This document shows positions 18,872 to 28,823 of a stretch of DNA of 64,000 bases, piece after piece (position 1 is the stretch's first letter; every line of letters starts with the position of its first letter). The position numbers were made by a program, and so were the translations under genes. This stretch comes from Teredinibacter franksiae (lineage in GTDB: Bacteria; Pseudomonadota; Gammaproteobacteria; Pseudomonadales; Cellvibrionaceae): positions 1 through 64,000 of the forward strand of contig NZ_JACJUV010000008.1 in the NCBI RefSeq assembly GCF_014218805.1. Reading direction: 5' to 3'. The notes under the pieces are model-generated. The model did no database searches and was not told where the DNA came from. It saw only the letters and a list, made by a program, of their open reading frames with translations.

Positions 18872-19171
18872 ATGTTTTATGCCATTATCAGTGAAGATGT
18901 ACAACAATCTCTCGAGAAACGTAAAACGGCACGCCCGGATCATCTTGCTAGGTTGAAAAAACTGCGTGACGAAAGCCGCCTACTGCTAGCAGGCCCGCAC
19001 CCAGCTATAGACGCCGAAGATCCTGGTGCTGCCGGATTTACAGGGAGTCTGGTCATCGCACAATTCAACTCACTGGACGACGCTAAAGAGTGGGCCAATG
19101 CCGACCCCTATGTGGCCGCTGGTGTTTATCACCAAGTTATTGTAAAACCATTCAAGAAAGTTCTCCCTTAA
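18872..19171 (+). CDS. yciI: YciI family protein
   Basis: This 99-residue cytoplasmic protein has the YciI ferredoxin-like alpha/beta fold. It begins FYAIISED, has [23 protein letters not shown] and [18 protein letters not shown] with the conserved Asp and His residues seen across the family. The function of stand-alone YciI is not established. AGGAAAT lies upstream of ATG 18872. Confidence 0.9.
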   Translation: MFYAIISEDVQQSLEKRKTARPDHLARLKKLRDESRLLLAGPHPAIDAEDPGAAGFTGSLVIAQFNSLDDAKEWANADPYVAAGVYHQVIVKPFKKVLP

Positions 19172-19196
19172 AACACATTTTTGCTTGAGCTCTGCC

Positions 19197-19916
19197 ATGT
19201 TTAAAAATTATCCCGACACTCTACGCCATGGGTTTCGACTGGCTACCCTCGTCCTAATTACTTCACTCAGCAGCCCCACAACTTATGGCCAAAACAATAG
19301 TCCAACGGAGGTTAGATATGTCACTGACATTTTATACGTACCTATTAGAAGTGGCCAAGGCAACCAATACCGAATAGTCAACGCAGGGCTAAAAAGTGGT
19401 ACTCAGCTGACCTTCCTAGAAGAAGGCGATTCCGGTGAGTGGACACGCGTACGTACCGCTGCGGGCATTGAGGGTTGGATTCCGAATCAATACATTATTG
19501 AAGAACAACCTGGTCGCCTGCAACTCACTCGCGTCACCGCAGAGCTAGCGAGGCTGAAAAAAAGCAATACTCAGCTAGCGGCTGAAAACAATGCAATGAA
19601 AAAGGCAAACGCTGAGCTAACGAACAAATCATCATCCGACTCTAGCGCCCGTTCGAAGATGTCCAGCGAGCTTGAGCGAATAAAAAACTTGTCAGCCAGC
19701 GCTATAAGCCTAGAGAAAAATTACCGAGAATTACTGGAAAAGCACCAACTGCTACAAACAGAAAAAGACGTTCTAACCGCCGAAAATGAAAAGCTTGCCA
19801 ATGACAATCGGGTAAACTTTATGCTTTATGGTGTAGGGATTTTACTCATTGGCGTACTGCTGGCCTATATACTTCCCGCAATCAAACCAAAAAAACGATA
19901 TTCTGAGTGGAGCTAA
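19197..19916 (+). CDS. Bacterial SH3-domain protein, membrane-anchored (YgiM-like)
   Basis: The protein has a signal peptide, then a bacterial SH3 domain (YVTDILYVPIRSG to GIEGWIPNQYI), a Leu/Lys-rich coiled coil of about 100 residues, and one C-terminal transmembrane helix (FMLYGVGILLIGVLLAYIL) with a short basic tail. That domain order matches the TIGR04211/YgiM family. The SH3 part should be periplasmic and may bind peptidoglycan. ATG 19197 is my choice; TTG 19185 would add four residues. It lies between yciI and ppiA on the same strand. Confidence 0.85.
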   Translation: MFKNYPDTLRHGFRLATLVLITSLSSPTTYGQNNSPTEVRYVTDILYVPIRSGQGNQYRIVNAGLKSGTQLTFLEEGDSGEWTRVRTAAGIEGWIPNQYIIEEQPGRLQLTRVTAELARLKKSNTQLAAENNAMKKANAELTNKSSSDSSARSKMSSELERIKNLSASAISLEKNYRELLEKHQLLQTEKDVLTAENEKLANDNRVNFMLYGVGILLIGVLLAYILPAIKPKKRYSEWS

Positions 19917-19928
19917 CAGGAGTTAATT

Positions 19929-20540
19929 ATGCTACGCGCGTTCCTTTTTACACTATTATTTACCCTCCCATTTTCAGCGGTTTATGCTGCCGACGAAAAC
20001 AAAGGGGTAAGCGACCCAGATAACCCCAGAGTTTTTTTCGAAACTGATCTCGGAAGAATAACCATCGAACTGTACCCAAAAAAAGCGCCCATCACAGTTG
20101 CAAATTTTTTACATTATGTCGACACAGGCTTTTACGTAGGCACTATTTTTCACCGCGTGATAGATGACTTTGTTATTCAAGGTGGCGGCTATACCTTCGA
20201 TTTCAAACGCAAGGAACCAGCAGCACCCATTAAAAATGAAGCAGACAACAAGCTACTTAATTATAAGGCCACCCTATCTATGGCTCGCACGGCAAACCCC
20301 GACAGCGCAACATCTCAGTTTTTCATTAACATCAAGCATAACAAAAACCTTGACCAAGGCGGCGGTAGCGCAGGCTACGCGGTATTTGCAAAAGTTGTAG
20401 AAGGTTTTGAAGTAGTGAAAAAAGTAGAGCGGGAACCACGAGGACTTTATCGCGCACACCCCGAAGCACCCAACTACCCGGTTAGGATTTTAAAAGCCGG
20501 ACGAGTCGAAAAACAAACACAAAGCCAAGAACAAAAATAG
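19929..20540 (+). CDS. ppiA: Periplasmic peptidyl-prolyl cis-trans isomerase, cyclophilin type
   Basis: The protein has a signal peptide ending near FSAVYA, then a cyclophilin domain with FETDLGRITIELYPKKAPITVANFL, FHRVIDDFVIQGGG (catalytic Arg), SQFFINIKHN and AVFAKVVEGFEVV. Length (203) and export signal fit PpiA. It catalyses proline isomerisation in periplasmic proteins. AGGAG precedes ATG 19929 closely. It lies 12 bp after the SH3 gene. Confidence 0.92.
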   Translation: MLRAFLFTLLFTLPFSAVYAADENKGVSDPDNPRVFFETDLGRITIELYPKKAPITVANFLHYVDTGFYVGTIFHRVIDDFVIQGGGYTFDFKRKEPAAPIKNEADNKLLNYKATLSMARTANPDSATSQFFINIKHNKNLDQGGGSAGYAVFAKVVEGFEVVKKVEREPRGLYRAHPEAPNYPVRILKAGRVEKQTQSQEQK

Positions 20541-20554
20541 ATTTGAGCCCGTAT

Positions 20555-21325
20555 ATGTCGATTGCTTTAAGTATAAACCTGAATAAAATCGCACTCATCC
20601 GAAACTCCCGGGAGGGCAACTTCCCCGACCTCAAAAAGTTTGGTCAACTTTGCTTAGACAACGGCGCCAACGGTCTCACTGTACATCCGCGCCCTGACCA
20701 GCGTCATATAAAACCCTGCGACACAAGAGAGCTAGCGCTTGTGGTTAAATATTTTCGCGCACAAACCGGCAAGAATACTGAATTCAACATTGAAGGGAAC
20801 CCTCAAGCTGCCCCTCGCGGTGACTACCCAGGGTTAATTCCGCTGGCATTGGAGACACAGCCAGACCAATGCACACTGGTACCAGACAGCGACAACCAAA
20901 AAACGTCCGACCATGGTTTTGATTTAACAAGCACGGCAAGCCAATTGGAACCCGTGATCAGGCGCTTAAAAGATAACGGCATTCGTGTATCGCTGTTTAT
21001 GGACCCCGACATCGAGCAAATTCGATTAGCGAAGGAAATAGGCGCCGATAGAATAGAGCTGTACACCGGTCCGTTTGCCCAAGCATTCGAACAAAATAAG
21101 GCAGAGGAAATATTCCAACAACACGGCGAAGCCGCACAACTTGCCCAAAGTATTGGCCTCGGCATTAACGCCGGACACGACCTTAATGTGGAAAATATGG
21201 CTATGTATCGGAAACTTCCCGGCTTGCAGGAAGTTTCAATTGGCCATGCACTCACAGTCGATGCCCTGCTAATAGGAATGAAAGCAACGGTACAACGCTA
21301 CCTCAGCGTTTGCCAGCCCGGTTAA
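20555..21325 (+). CDS. pdxJ: Pyridoxine 5'-phosphate synthase, variant PdxJ
   Basis: PdxJ condenses 1-deoxyxylulose 5-phosphate and 3-amino-2-oxopropyl phosphate into pyridoxine 5'-phosphate. The active-site His in TVHPRPDQRHI, the Glu in FNIEGNP and the late His in NAGHDL are all present, as is VSLFMDPD. The N-terminal NIDH motif of E. coli PdxJ is replaced by NLNK (LNKIALIRNSREG), as in a subgroup known from Xanthomonas-like bacteria. ATG 20555 is preferred over TTG 20543; GAG lies 10 bp upstream. No recO or acpS neighbour is present, unlike the E. coli locus. Confidence 0.88.
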   Translation: MSIALSINLNKIALIRNSREGNFPDLKKFGQLCLDNGANGLTVHPRPDQRHIKPCDTRELALVVKYFRAQTGKNTEFNIEGNPQAAPRGDYPGLIPLALETQPDQCTLVPDSDNQKTSDHGFDLTSTASQLEPVIRRLKDNGIRVSLFMDPDIEQIRLAKEIGADRIELYTGPFAQAFEQNKAEEIFQQHGEAAQLAQSIGLGINAGHDLNVENMAMYRKLPGLQEVSIGHALTVDALLIGMKATVQRYLSVCQPG

Positions 21326-21328
21326 CCC

Positions 21329-22102
21329 ATGAACAACACAGATTCCGATCGTTACCTCGAACGTAAACAGTTTTATAGCCAACTATTAACCATATACGGG
21401 CGAAAACCCTGCATGGAGGCCATGTCAGATACAAATGTTGAAGTATTCAGGCTACATCTGGCGGAGAGTAATAAACAGGCCAAAATTTTAGAGGAACTCG
21501 CTACGCTTGCAAAAAATCGCGGCGCCGAAATTTTGTACCACGATAAAAAAGCGCTTTCTCGTATTTCGAAAAACGCCAAACAAGACCAGGGCGTAGCGGT
21601 TGATTTGAAATTAAGTGGCTTTACCGATTATCGTGACTACCTCGCCAGCGGGTTGCCCCAAGCCGCCACTTTTTTGGCAGTTGATGGCGTCACAAATCCA
21701 CAAAATCTTGGCATGATCATTCGCTCCGTCTGTGCATCACCTGCGCAGGCACTGATTTTGCCCAAGCAAGGCTGTGCAAAACTCGACTCACTTGTTATAA
21801 AAGCAAGCGCCGGCACCCTCTTCCGGGCAAAAATTATTCGGTGCGATAATCTGGCCGAGTGTCTTCTGGCTTTCAAGCAGGCAGGGGCAGCAATTGTTGG
21901 ACTGGATTGTAATGCAACTCAAACGCTTAGCGACCTGAAGAACGATAAGAACCGAGTATTTGTATTAGGAAATGAAACCGAAGGTCTTTCTGGTGATTGC
22001 GCACAGGTGTGCTGCCAGGCGGTAAAAATTCCCATGCGCAATCGTGTCGAGTCGTTAAATGTTGCCGTTACGGCCGGAATTATTGCATTCCAATCAGCAT
22101 AA
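21329..22102 (+). CDS. SpoU/TrmH-family RNA 2'-O-methyltransferase
   Basis: The 257-residue protein has a small N-terminal L30e-like part and a SPOUT catalytic domain with the three SpoU motifs: NPQNLGMIIRS, FVLGNETEGLS and IPMRNRVESLNVAVTAGI. It should methylate a ribose in rRNA or tRNA using SAM. The precise target cannot be read from sequence; RlmB-like proteins are the closest type. It starts 4 bp after pdxJ and ends 8 bp before the convergent satP. Confidence 0.85.
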   Translation: MNNTDSDRYLERKQFYSQLLTIYGRKPCMEAMSDTNVEVFRLHLAESNKQAKILEELATLAKNRGAEILYHDKKALSRISKNAKQDQGVAVDLKLSGFTDYRDYLASGLPQAATFLAVDGVTNPQNLGMIIRSVCASPAQALILPKQGCAKLDSLVIKASAGTLFRAKIIRCDNLAECLLAFKQAGAAIVGLDCNATQTLSDLKNDKNRVFVLGNETEGLSGDCAQVCCQAVKIPMRNRVESLNVAVTAGIIAFQSA

Positions 22103-22109
22103 CCCAGTA

Positions 22110-22709
22110 CTAGAGCGGAACGACATTTCGCCCGTAGACCTCGTTAATGATTTGCCCCATCGCGGCGTAGATTGCCGAAGCACCGCACAAAACACCTTCA
22201 TAACCCGCAATGATTTTAATCGTTGCGCTACCGGTAGCGTCAGCCAACGCCAAAAGAAAAAACAGAATCACCAGCGATGCAAATATAAATTGAAGTGCTC
22301 GGCTCAACTTAAGCGTACCCACAAATAGAATGGCTGTAAATACACCCCACATCACCAGCCAGGCAACCATTGCTGAATTTTGCGGCGCATCGACAATACC
22401 CATTTTCGGCATTACCCATAAGGCAACAAGCGTTATCCAAAAGAATCCGTAAGAAATAAATGCAGTGGTGCCAAAGGTATTGCCTTTTTTGAACTCCATA
22501 ATACCTGCGACAACCTGGGCGATGCCTCCATAAAATATGCCCATTGCTAAAATCATGGAACCAACGGTAAATAAACCTGCATTGTGCAAATTCAACAACA
22601 CCGTTGTCATTCCAAACCCCATTAGCCCTAAAGGTGCGGGATTGGCCGTAATATCCTTGGTTTTGATATTAACGATTTCATTGCCAACTAATTCACTCAC
22701 CATACTCAT
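22110..22709 (-). CDS. satP: Acetate/succinate transporter SatP (GPR1/FUN34/YaaH)
   Basis: The roughly 199-residue membrane protein has six hydrophobic helices and the family motif [14 protein letters not shown] at the first helix. It is a proton-coupled acetate/succinate carrier or channel of the inner membrane. ATG 22709 has GAGAG 9 bp upstream; ATG 22703 is also possible. The 160 bp upstream include an inverted pair TCTCTATA / TATAGAGA about 85 bp apart, perhaps regulatory. Confidence 0.92.
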   Translation of the reverse strand: MSMVSELVGNEIVNIKTKDITANPAPLGLMGFGMTTVLLNLHNAGLFTVGSMILAMGIFYGGIAQVVAGIMEFKKGNTFGTTAFISYGFFWITLVALWVMPKMGIVDAPQNSAMVAWLVMWGVFTAILFVGTLKLSRALQFIFASLVILFFLLALADATGSATIKIIAGYEGVLCGASAIYAAMGQIINEVYGRNVVPL

Positions 22710-22869
22710 AATCAAAACTCTCTATATTGATGGAACAGAAAGAAACAGTCGGCCTGGATCACAGGCCAACCGGGTGAACAGCGAACAAACAGCTTTGGCT
22801 GTTGTGCAATCAACTATAGAGAAACTATTAGCGATGAATTAGATTTCAATCAAAGAAGTGCAATAGCGC

Positions 22870-24081
22870 TTACCCAATCTGCTTGACAGACCAGATAGAT
22901 TTGGTGAATAGAAAGAGAACGAAAATAACAACACTTGCGCCACTTAATATTTGGAAAATAGTGTGCAGCGAATAGAATATGGAAAAATAGCCTGTTGCTA
23001 ATGCCCCTAGCGGTGCCATACCAAACAAGGTGAATTGATAGAGCGACATTAGCCTACCTTTATACTCCGGCGTTGCCAGTGTTTGCATGATCACCCGGCA
23101 ATGGGTTGCTGAATAGCCGGCCACCCAACCCCAAAAAATTACCAGTACGTATAAACCGCCGACAGTAGGTTCACGCGAAAGCGCATAACCAACGATTGCC
23201 GTATAGAGTAAACTGAATAAAGCCCCCTGAGCGGGGTACTCTACTTTTTTCCGGAATAACAGCAAAAGGTAAGCACCCAGCATACCCAACACAAAGCAAA
23301 ATTGCAGGAAACCATACTCCAGCGCATTAAAGCCATAGACATCTCGCGCAAATAGCGGCATAGCCACAATATACAAACCAAGATGCATAACACCATTAAA
23401 GCTAATCAACGCAATTAATTGGGCAATACGCCTATCGCCAAGCACGACACTAAAGCCATCCATTATTTGGCTCGACATACGTTTTACTTTAGCCGTTACC
23501 AAAGGTGCAGGGCTATCGCCATCCCTCATAGTACCACCGAGCAACAACAATTGAAGCGTGGCCAAAGCACTGACCAACGCTTGTATAGATATCACCAATA
23601 AAAAACCGGTTTGATCCGACAAAGAGGCCACTAACACACCTAATGCCTGCATAGAAAACTGTACGATACTCGCGCGGGTGATTTTCACCTGTACGCTTTG
23701 CTCACTAAGAGAACCGATGACCTTCTCTCTGGCGGGTTGTATAAGCGCATTGGCACAACCAACAGCAGCGGCGTAAAACATTAGACTGAACAAAGAAAGT
23801 TTTTCGGTAACCAACAGCACGCAAAGCAATAGATAGCATAGAGTCAACAGAATTTGCGCGACACACATTAATTGAATCGCATTGCGCCGATCCGCGAGGG
23901 CGCCCGCAATAAGCATAACAACCAGATTGGGAAGGAGGCCTGCAGCCTGAACCCAGCCAAGTTGATGCGCGGGAAGCTGTAATGCACTGATACACAACCA
24001 AGCCAACAATACTTGATGTACGCCCAGCGCGAAGGCTGAACCACCATGTGCTACCAAAAACATTTTAACGGAATGGGGCAT
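22870..24081 (-). CDS. MFS transporter (MFS_3/EntS-like)
   Basis: This 403-residue protein has about twelve hydrophobic segments. The loop between helices 2 and 3 has GALADRRNAIQL, the typical MFS signature region. The family most resembles MFS_3 exporters of the EntS type; the substrate is unknown. No siderophore or drug genes lie near. It starts 34 bp after the bidirectional terminator at 24115-24143. Confidence 0.8.
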   Translation of the reverse strand: MPHSVKMFLVAHGGSAFALGVHQVLLAWLCISALQLPAHQLGWVQAAGLLPNLVVMLIAGALADRRNAIQLMCVAQILLTLCYLLLCVLLVTEKLSLFSLMFYAAAVGCANALIQPAREKVIGSLSEQSVQVKITRASIVQFSMQALGVLVASLSDQTGFLLVISIQALVSALATLQLLLLGGTMRDGDSPAPLVTAKVKRMSSQIMDGFSVVLGDRRIAQLIALISFNGVMHLGLYIVAMPLFARDVYGFNALEYGFLQFCFVLGMLGAYLLLLFRKKVEYPAQGALFSLLYTAIVGYALSREPTVGGLYVLVIFWGWVAGYSATHCRVIMQTLATPEYKGRLMSLYQFTLFGMAPLGALATGYFSIFYSLHTIFQILSGASVVIFVLFLFTKSIWSVKQIG

Positions 24082-24114
24082 TTTAATTAATAGAGGTTAT
24101 GCAACAACACAAAC

Positions 24115-24143
24115 AAAAGAGCCACCCTGTCGGTGGCTCTTTT
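24115..24143. terminator. Rho-independent terminator after amtB
   Basis: GAGCCACC (24119-24126) pairs with GGTGGCTC (24132-24139) around a 5-nt loop. It is flanked by A and T runs on both sides, so it can work in either direction. It ends amtB on the minus strand. Confidence 0.9.
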
Positions 24144-24164
24144 CTACGGAACATGAATCCAAAT

Positions 24165-25457
24165 TTAGTACTTATAACCGGTCTCTTCGTGAAGCACTAA
24201 ATCCAAACCTTGGGTTTCTTCGTCTTGGTCGACACGAATACCGGAGGTTAGTAGGCCCGTTACTTTTATAATAATAAAAGTGACCACAGCCGTGTAGACA
24301 ATAGTGAACACTACACCAATAACTTGCACACCAAACTGAGAAGAAATGGAATCGTTTTCACCGCCGTAACCATTACCGGAGAATATGCCCAATGCAGGAG
24401 AACAGAATATACCCGCAGCCAATGTTCCCAGAATACCGCCTACCCCGTGAACCGGGAAGACATCGAGCGAGTCATCAATTTTCAACTTACGCTTAATAAT
24501 CTGCGTAGCATAAAAGCACACCACACCAGCGGTAAGACCTATTACTAGCGCACCCATTGGGCCAACAAAGCCTGAAGCGGGTGTAATAGTACCTAAGCCT
24601 GCGACCATACCGGTAACGATCCCCAGAACACTTGGCTTTCCAAATTTAGACCATTCCATTGACATCCACGCGATGGAACCAGCAGCAGCGGAAATGTGCG
24701 TTACCAACATGGCCATAGCTGCATCGCCGTTTGCCGCTAATGCGCTGCCCGCGTTAAAGCCAAACCAGCCAACCCAAAGCATTCCAGCCCCGGTGACGGT
24801 CATAGTCATGTTGTGTGGTGGCATCGCCGTCTCGGGGAATCCCTTACGATTACCAATCATCAAAGCCACAACAAGCGCAGCAACGCCAGCAGTAATGTGC
24901 ACAACAGTACCACCCGCGAAATCCAACAGGCCGAGTTCTGCCAACCAGCCGCCGCCCCAAACCATATGGCAGATGGGCGCGTAAACCAGCAGTATCCAAA
25001 AGAAGCTAAACACCATAACGGAGGAGAATTTCATCCGTTCGGCAAATGCCCCCACTATCAATGCGGGTGTAATAATGACGAATGTCATTTGGAACATAAC
25101 AAACAGGCTTTCAGGGATATCTCCAGTAAGAGAACCTGAACCAATGCCGCTCAAGAGTGCCTTACTCAAATCTCCAATGACCAAGTTACCTTCACCAAAT
25201 GCAAGGCTATAGCCGATAAACAGCCATACTATCGACGCCATGCAGGCAATCGCAAAACACTGCATTAAAATAGATAGCACATTCTTAGTACGCACCAATC
25301 CACCGTAAAACAGGGAAAGACCCGGCAGCGTCATGAATAGAACCAAGGCGGTAGCCGTCAGCATCCAGGCGGTATTACTGCCGCTTAATTCATCTGCCGA
25401 CGCGACTGCCGGTAGCAGCAGGCCTATAACGGCAGAAGAGCGAAGAATTGTTTTCAT
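24165..25457 (-). CDS. amtB: Ammonium transporter AmtB
   Basis: This 430-residue inner-membrane protein has a signal peptide (ending AVASA) and eleven hydrophobic helices. The pore histidines are in GTVVHITAG and FPVHGVGGILG, and HMVWGGG and GWFGFNAGSA are also typical. It conducts ammonium/ammonia. ATG 25457 has GGGAGC 9 bp upstream. In most proteobacteria glnK precedes amtB; no glnK is encoded in the 245 bp upstream. No clear sigma-54 site was found there. Confidence 0.96.
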   Translation of the reverse strand: MKTILRSSAVIGLLLPAVASADELSGSNTAWMLTATALVLFMTLPGLSLFYGGLVRTKNVLSILMQCFAIACMASIVWLFIGYSLAFGEGNLVIGDLSKALLSGIGSGSLTGDIPESLFVMFQMTFVIITPALIVGAFAERMKFSSVMVFSFFWILLVYAPICHMVWGGGWLAELGLLDFAGGTVVHITAGVAALVVALMIGNRKGFPETAMPPHNMTMTVTGAGMLWVGWFGFNAGSALAANGDAAMAMLVTHISAAAGSIAWMSMEWSKFGKPSVLGIVTGMVAGLGTITPASGFVGPMGALVIGLTAGVVCFYATQIIKRKLKIDDSLDVFPVHGVGGILGTLAAGIFCSPALGIFSGNGYGGENDSISSQFGVQVIGVVFTIVYTAVVTFIIIKVTGLLTSGIRVDQDEETQGLDLVLHEETGYKY

Positions 25458-25705
25458 CAATTGCTCCCAATTTTTTTATGGTTATATTCGAGTGACACTG
25501 GCCCGCACCACTCCAACTATTGTGTATGAGTATTTGCGTTTATTGTTTGTCGTTGGTGAAAATTTAACCACCAAGATCCCCAGCGCAATACGCCATTTTG
25601 ACCCTAAATTTTCAGCGGGGCAACAATACCACAAGAGGCGACTTTTGTGACAACCACACACCGAAATGAGAATATCAAAAGCCGGTCGGGTAAAAAAGTA
25701 TCCTT

Positions 25706-27808
25706 TTAACGTGCAGAAAACTGTCGGCAGGCCACCCTCAGGTCATCTAGTCGCGTACACTTGGCCCCGTACGCAATCGCATAGTAAAGCGTGACAATTT
25801 TCCTAAGCTGGGGCCCAAGTTCGGGCCTGAGCTTCGAAATCCGTAACATGTAGTCGTGGGGCGTTTCTTCTTGCCTACGGGGGAATCCCGCCTTATCTAG
25901 CTTGCGAAATACCTTCCTCAGGTGTACCAATTCCTGGGAGTACTCCCGACTCGAGAACCTTAAAACGCCCGTCAGATAGTAAATCATAAGCGGAGCACCA
26001 ACACCCAAAACAAAGAATAAGGCTATTCTCCACGGGTCGCGCCCACCTAATAGCCGCTCCAGCAGCCCGGACTGGGCGTGATCGTCGTAGCCCATCACTT
26101 GGGTCTGCCACAGATAATCCCACTCCTCTAGCATCAGCTTGGTTTGACCAAGCCATGCCAGTGCATTGAGCCTTAAAAATGCACCGCCCACTAGCGAAGA
26201 TTCGTCGCGGTTAACCGTCTCGAACAACGCGCGTTCGATTCGCAGGGGGGAAACCGCGGCAGTAGGATCAATACGCGTCCATCCCCGCCCCGCTACCCAG
26301 ACTTCGGCCCAGGCATGTGCATCCGATTGACGAACAACCAGGTATCGTCCCGCCTCCCGATACTCCCCACCTTGATAGCCCAACACCACACGGGCCGGAA
26401 TACCAGCAGCACGCATTAGATAAACAAAACTAGAAGAAAAGTGTTCGCAAAACCCTCGCTGGGTCGAGAAAAGGAAATCATCAATGGGGTCATCACCCAG
26501 TAACGGTGGCTGTAAGGTATAGGTGAAACTATTAGCGTAATAGGCCAAAGCACGCTCAACAATTAAGTCTGACGGTAAATTTTGGTTTCGCCACCGCTCA
26601 GCCATTGCCCGAGCACGCGGGTTACCTTGCTGTGGAAGCTTGAGGTTCCGCGTTAGCTCTTTTGATGACAGCGACTGAGAGCCGAATCGATAATTTTCAA
26701 AAGAAATAACATCATATTGGGACCGTGACGTTACCGGCACCTGACTCGTCAATAGTACATCAGGGGAAAAACGGGTGCGCAGCGTGGCGGAGTATGCCTC
26801 CACAGGCGCTACTAACGTGAACAACCATGCGTAATTGTGGGGCTCCAGTAACACCGAATACCGGAAGCTTGTTTCATCACTTAGTGCTGAATCAACAGAA
26901 ACAAGATCGCCCTCGCTATTGCGGGCAAAAAGATTCCACCCGGGATTAGGCTGATCACTAGGAAGTGAATTCGCCGTAACAGAATACCAGCCTCCGGGTC
27001 GCTTCCAGGCTTTCCCGTCAAATGTCTCCAGCACTAAACCGCGCCAATAGCGCTGCCTCGGCGCTGGTATACGGCTATCGCCGAAGGTCGCACGAAAAGC
27101 AATAGCGTCTGATTTGATCAGGTTACTGAAATCACCAGGCGACATTGAATCACTAAAACCGGTTTTCCCGGTTTGCGTAAGTGAAGGCACCGCCCACAGC
27201 TGACCGAGGCGAGGCATAACCAAAAACAGCACAAGCATAACCGGCAGAGCCTGCAACAATATTGAAAACCCGCTCCACAACCTTAATTTAGTGGAGACTC
27301 TTCGATGCTGAAAGACTTGCTGTAATGCCGACAACAACACACAACAGGACGCCAGACCATAAAGTCCCATCCAGAAGTTGGGAGCCATCAACAATTGCGC
27401 AGCGATCGCAACAAAACCAATATACAAAACAATTAGTACATCTTGGCGGCTTCTAACTTCGATCAATTTCAAAACAAACGCGAGAACCAGCAAGCCAATC
27501 ATGGGATCTACCCCCATACGGCCACCATAACTAAAATATAAACCAACTATTCCGAGTGAACCAAAAATGAACTTAACAATTGTATTCGGAAAAGGCCAAA
27601 CACCACGAAATATTTGTACACGCAGCAACACCGCAGCAACCCATATAACAGCCAACCAAAAAGGCAGAAAGAAAAACAAAGGAACAATCGATACGCCCTG
27701 AGCAAAGAAAACCCATGTGAGCGTTTCACGACTCACATAACGACTAGCAAAACGTCCAGCAGTGTCACCGCTACTAGCCACGTGAGCTTGCGTGTTTGAT
27801 TGCAACAT
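25706..27808 (-). CDS. tgpA: TgpA-type membrane transglutaminase (DUF3488)
   Basis: The 700-residue protein has several N-terminal transmembrane helices (residues about 25-200), a periplasmic transglutaminase-like domain and a later transmembrane helix near residue 595 with a cytoplasmic DUF4129-like tail. The catalytic triad is Cys in RGFCEHFSSSF, His in SDAHAWAEVW and Asp in TRIDPTAAV. It is homologous to Pseudomonas TgpA, essential there. GAGGTG precedes ATG 27808. The gene is 10 bp after the DUF58 gene, so they share an operon with moxR. Confidence 0.93.
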   Translation of the reverse strand: MLQSNTQAHVASSGDTAGRFASRYVSRETLTWVFFAQGVSIVPLFFFLPFWLAVIWVAAVLLRVQIFRGVWPFPNTIVKFIFGSLGIVGLYFSYGGRMGVDPMIGLLVLAFVLKLIEVRSRQDVLIVLYIGFVAIAAQLLMAPNFWMGLYGLASCCVLLSALQQVFQHRRVSTKLRLWSGFSILLQALPVMLVLFLVMPRLGQLWAVPSLTQTGKTGFSDSMSPGDFSNLIKSDAIAFRATFGDSRIPAPRQRYWRGLVLETFDGKAWKRPGGWYSVTANSLPSDQPNPGWNLFARNSEGDLVSVDSALSDETSFRYSVLLEPHNYAWLFTLVAPVEAYSATLRTRFSPDVLLTSQVPVTSRSQYDVISFENYRFGSQSLSSKELTRNLKLPQQGNPRARAMAERWRNQNLPSDLIVERALAYYANSFTYTLQPPLLGDDPIDDFLFSTQRGFCEHFSSSFVYLMRAAGIPARVVLGYQGGEYREAGRYLVVRQSDAHAWAEVWVAGRGWTRIDPTAAVSPLRIERALFETVNRDESSLVGGAFLRLNALAWLGQTKLMLEEWDYLWQTQVMGYDDHAQSGLLERLLGGRDPWRIALFFVLGVGAPLMIYYLTGVLRFSSREYSQELVHLRKVFRKLDKAGFPRRQEETPHDYMLRISKLRPELGPQLRKIVTLYYAIAYGAKCTRLDDLRVACRQFSAR

Positions 27809-27818
27809 TTAAAACACC

Positions 27819-28823
27819 TCAGCCTTTAAACATTGCCAATGACTCCAAAAGCTGTCGGCGATGATTCTCACCTTTATCAGGCCCAACAGTCAGGCCAGGC
27901 AATAGCAGCCCAAAGGGCTCATCGCGCTGACTAAACTGTAGAACCCAGTAGCACAATATGGAGAGCTTTTTTTCCACATCGGCAATGGGAATATCCGAAA
28001 AATCTAACCAACGCTCCTCAGATACATTCTGGCTAAACTCTTTAACGTACAAACCTTTTTCCTGTGCATAGTGCTTCCAAGATACTAATTTAAGAGAATC
28101 ACCCGGCGTATACTCACGCAGACCGCTATAGTCCTCTCCACCACGCACAGGGTGTAACCCCTCGCCCGTATCGTCTACTTTTGCCTGCCCAGATAGCGGC
28201 CCGGGCATAGGCGAAGGATAAATAAGTGCCGCAACATCCCAATTCAACCAAGACCAGCAGCGCAAAATACCAAGTGGGAAATAACTTTGCACCAACATTC
28301 TACCGGGCTTTAACCACCCACGCTTATGGCTCGCCAGTGGAATACGTACACGTACAACATCGTCACTGGGGACATCAATATTCACCACCTTGTCGTCTGC
28401 CTCTTGCCACCCCACTTCAAGATTTTCAGCAAAACGTGTTGAGCCTGTTCGCAGGCAAAAAATAAAATCAACCTCCTCCCCCGCAAAAGCTGGAGATGTG
28501 CCAATGTAATCAACATGAAGCGAAGAAAGGTTTTTATGGGTATGTAGTATGGCTACAACGAATACACTGGTTAATAGAAAAGCCAACGCTAAAATCATGT
28601 TGTTCTGGTAATTAGTGCCAAGCAACCATAGCACCAAGAGAATTAGAATGAGTGCAAAGCCACGCAATGACGGGAAAATATAGAGCTTTTTTCGGTTAAG
28701 CACGTGCTCGTTAGCCGGATGCACGCGCTTATCAATAAAGCGGAAAAAACGCTGACTAAAAAAATGGGCAACTGGATTTAGCAAACTTTTTCCGTGAACA
28801 AACATAAGCGTACCCTTATTCAT
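27819..28823 (-). CDS. DUF58 domain protein (MoxR-associated)
   Basis: This 334-residue protein has two transmembrane helices near residues 52-95 and the DUF58 signature DYSGLREYTPGDSLKLVSWKHYA. DUF58 proteins are usually partners of MoxR AAA ATPases in assembly complexes; their reaction is unknown. It sits between moxR and tgpA on the same strand. The upstream 221-bp gap to moxR is unusually wide for this operon. Confidence 0.85.
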   Translation of the reverse strand: MNKGTLMFVHGKSLLNPVAHFFSQRFFRFIDKRVHPANEHVLNRKKLYIFPSLRGFALILILLVLWLLGTNYQNNMILALAFLLTSVFVVAILHTHKNLSSLHVDYIGTSPAFAGEEVDFIFCLRTGSTRFAENLEVGWQEADDKVVNIDVPSDDVVRVRIPLASHKRGWLKPGRMLVQSYFPLGILRCWSWLNWDVAALIYPSPMPGPLSGQAKVDDTGEGLHPVRGGEDYSGLREYTPGDSLKLVSWKHYAQEKGLYVKEFSQNVSEERWLDFSDIPIADVEKKLSILCYWVLQFSQRDEPFGLLLPGLTVGPDKGENHRRQLLESLAMFKG

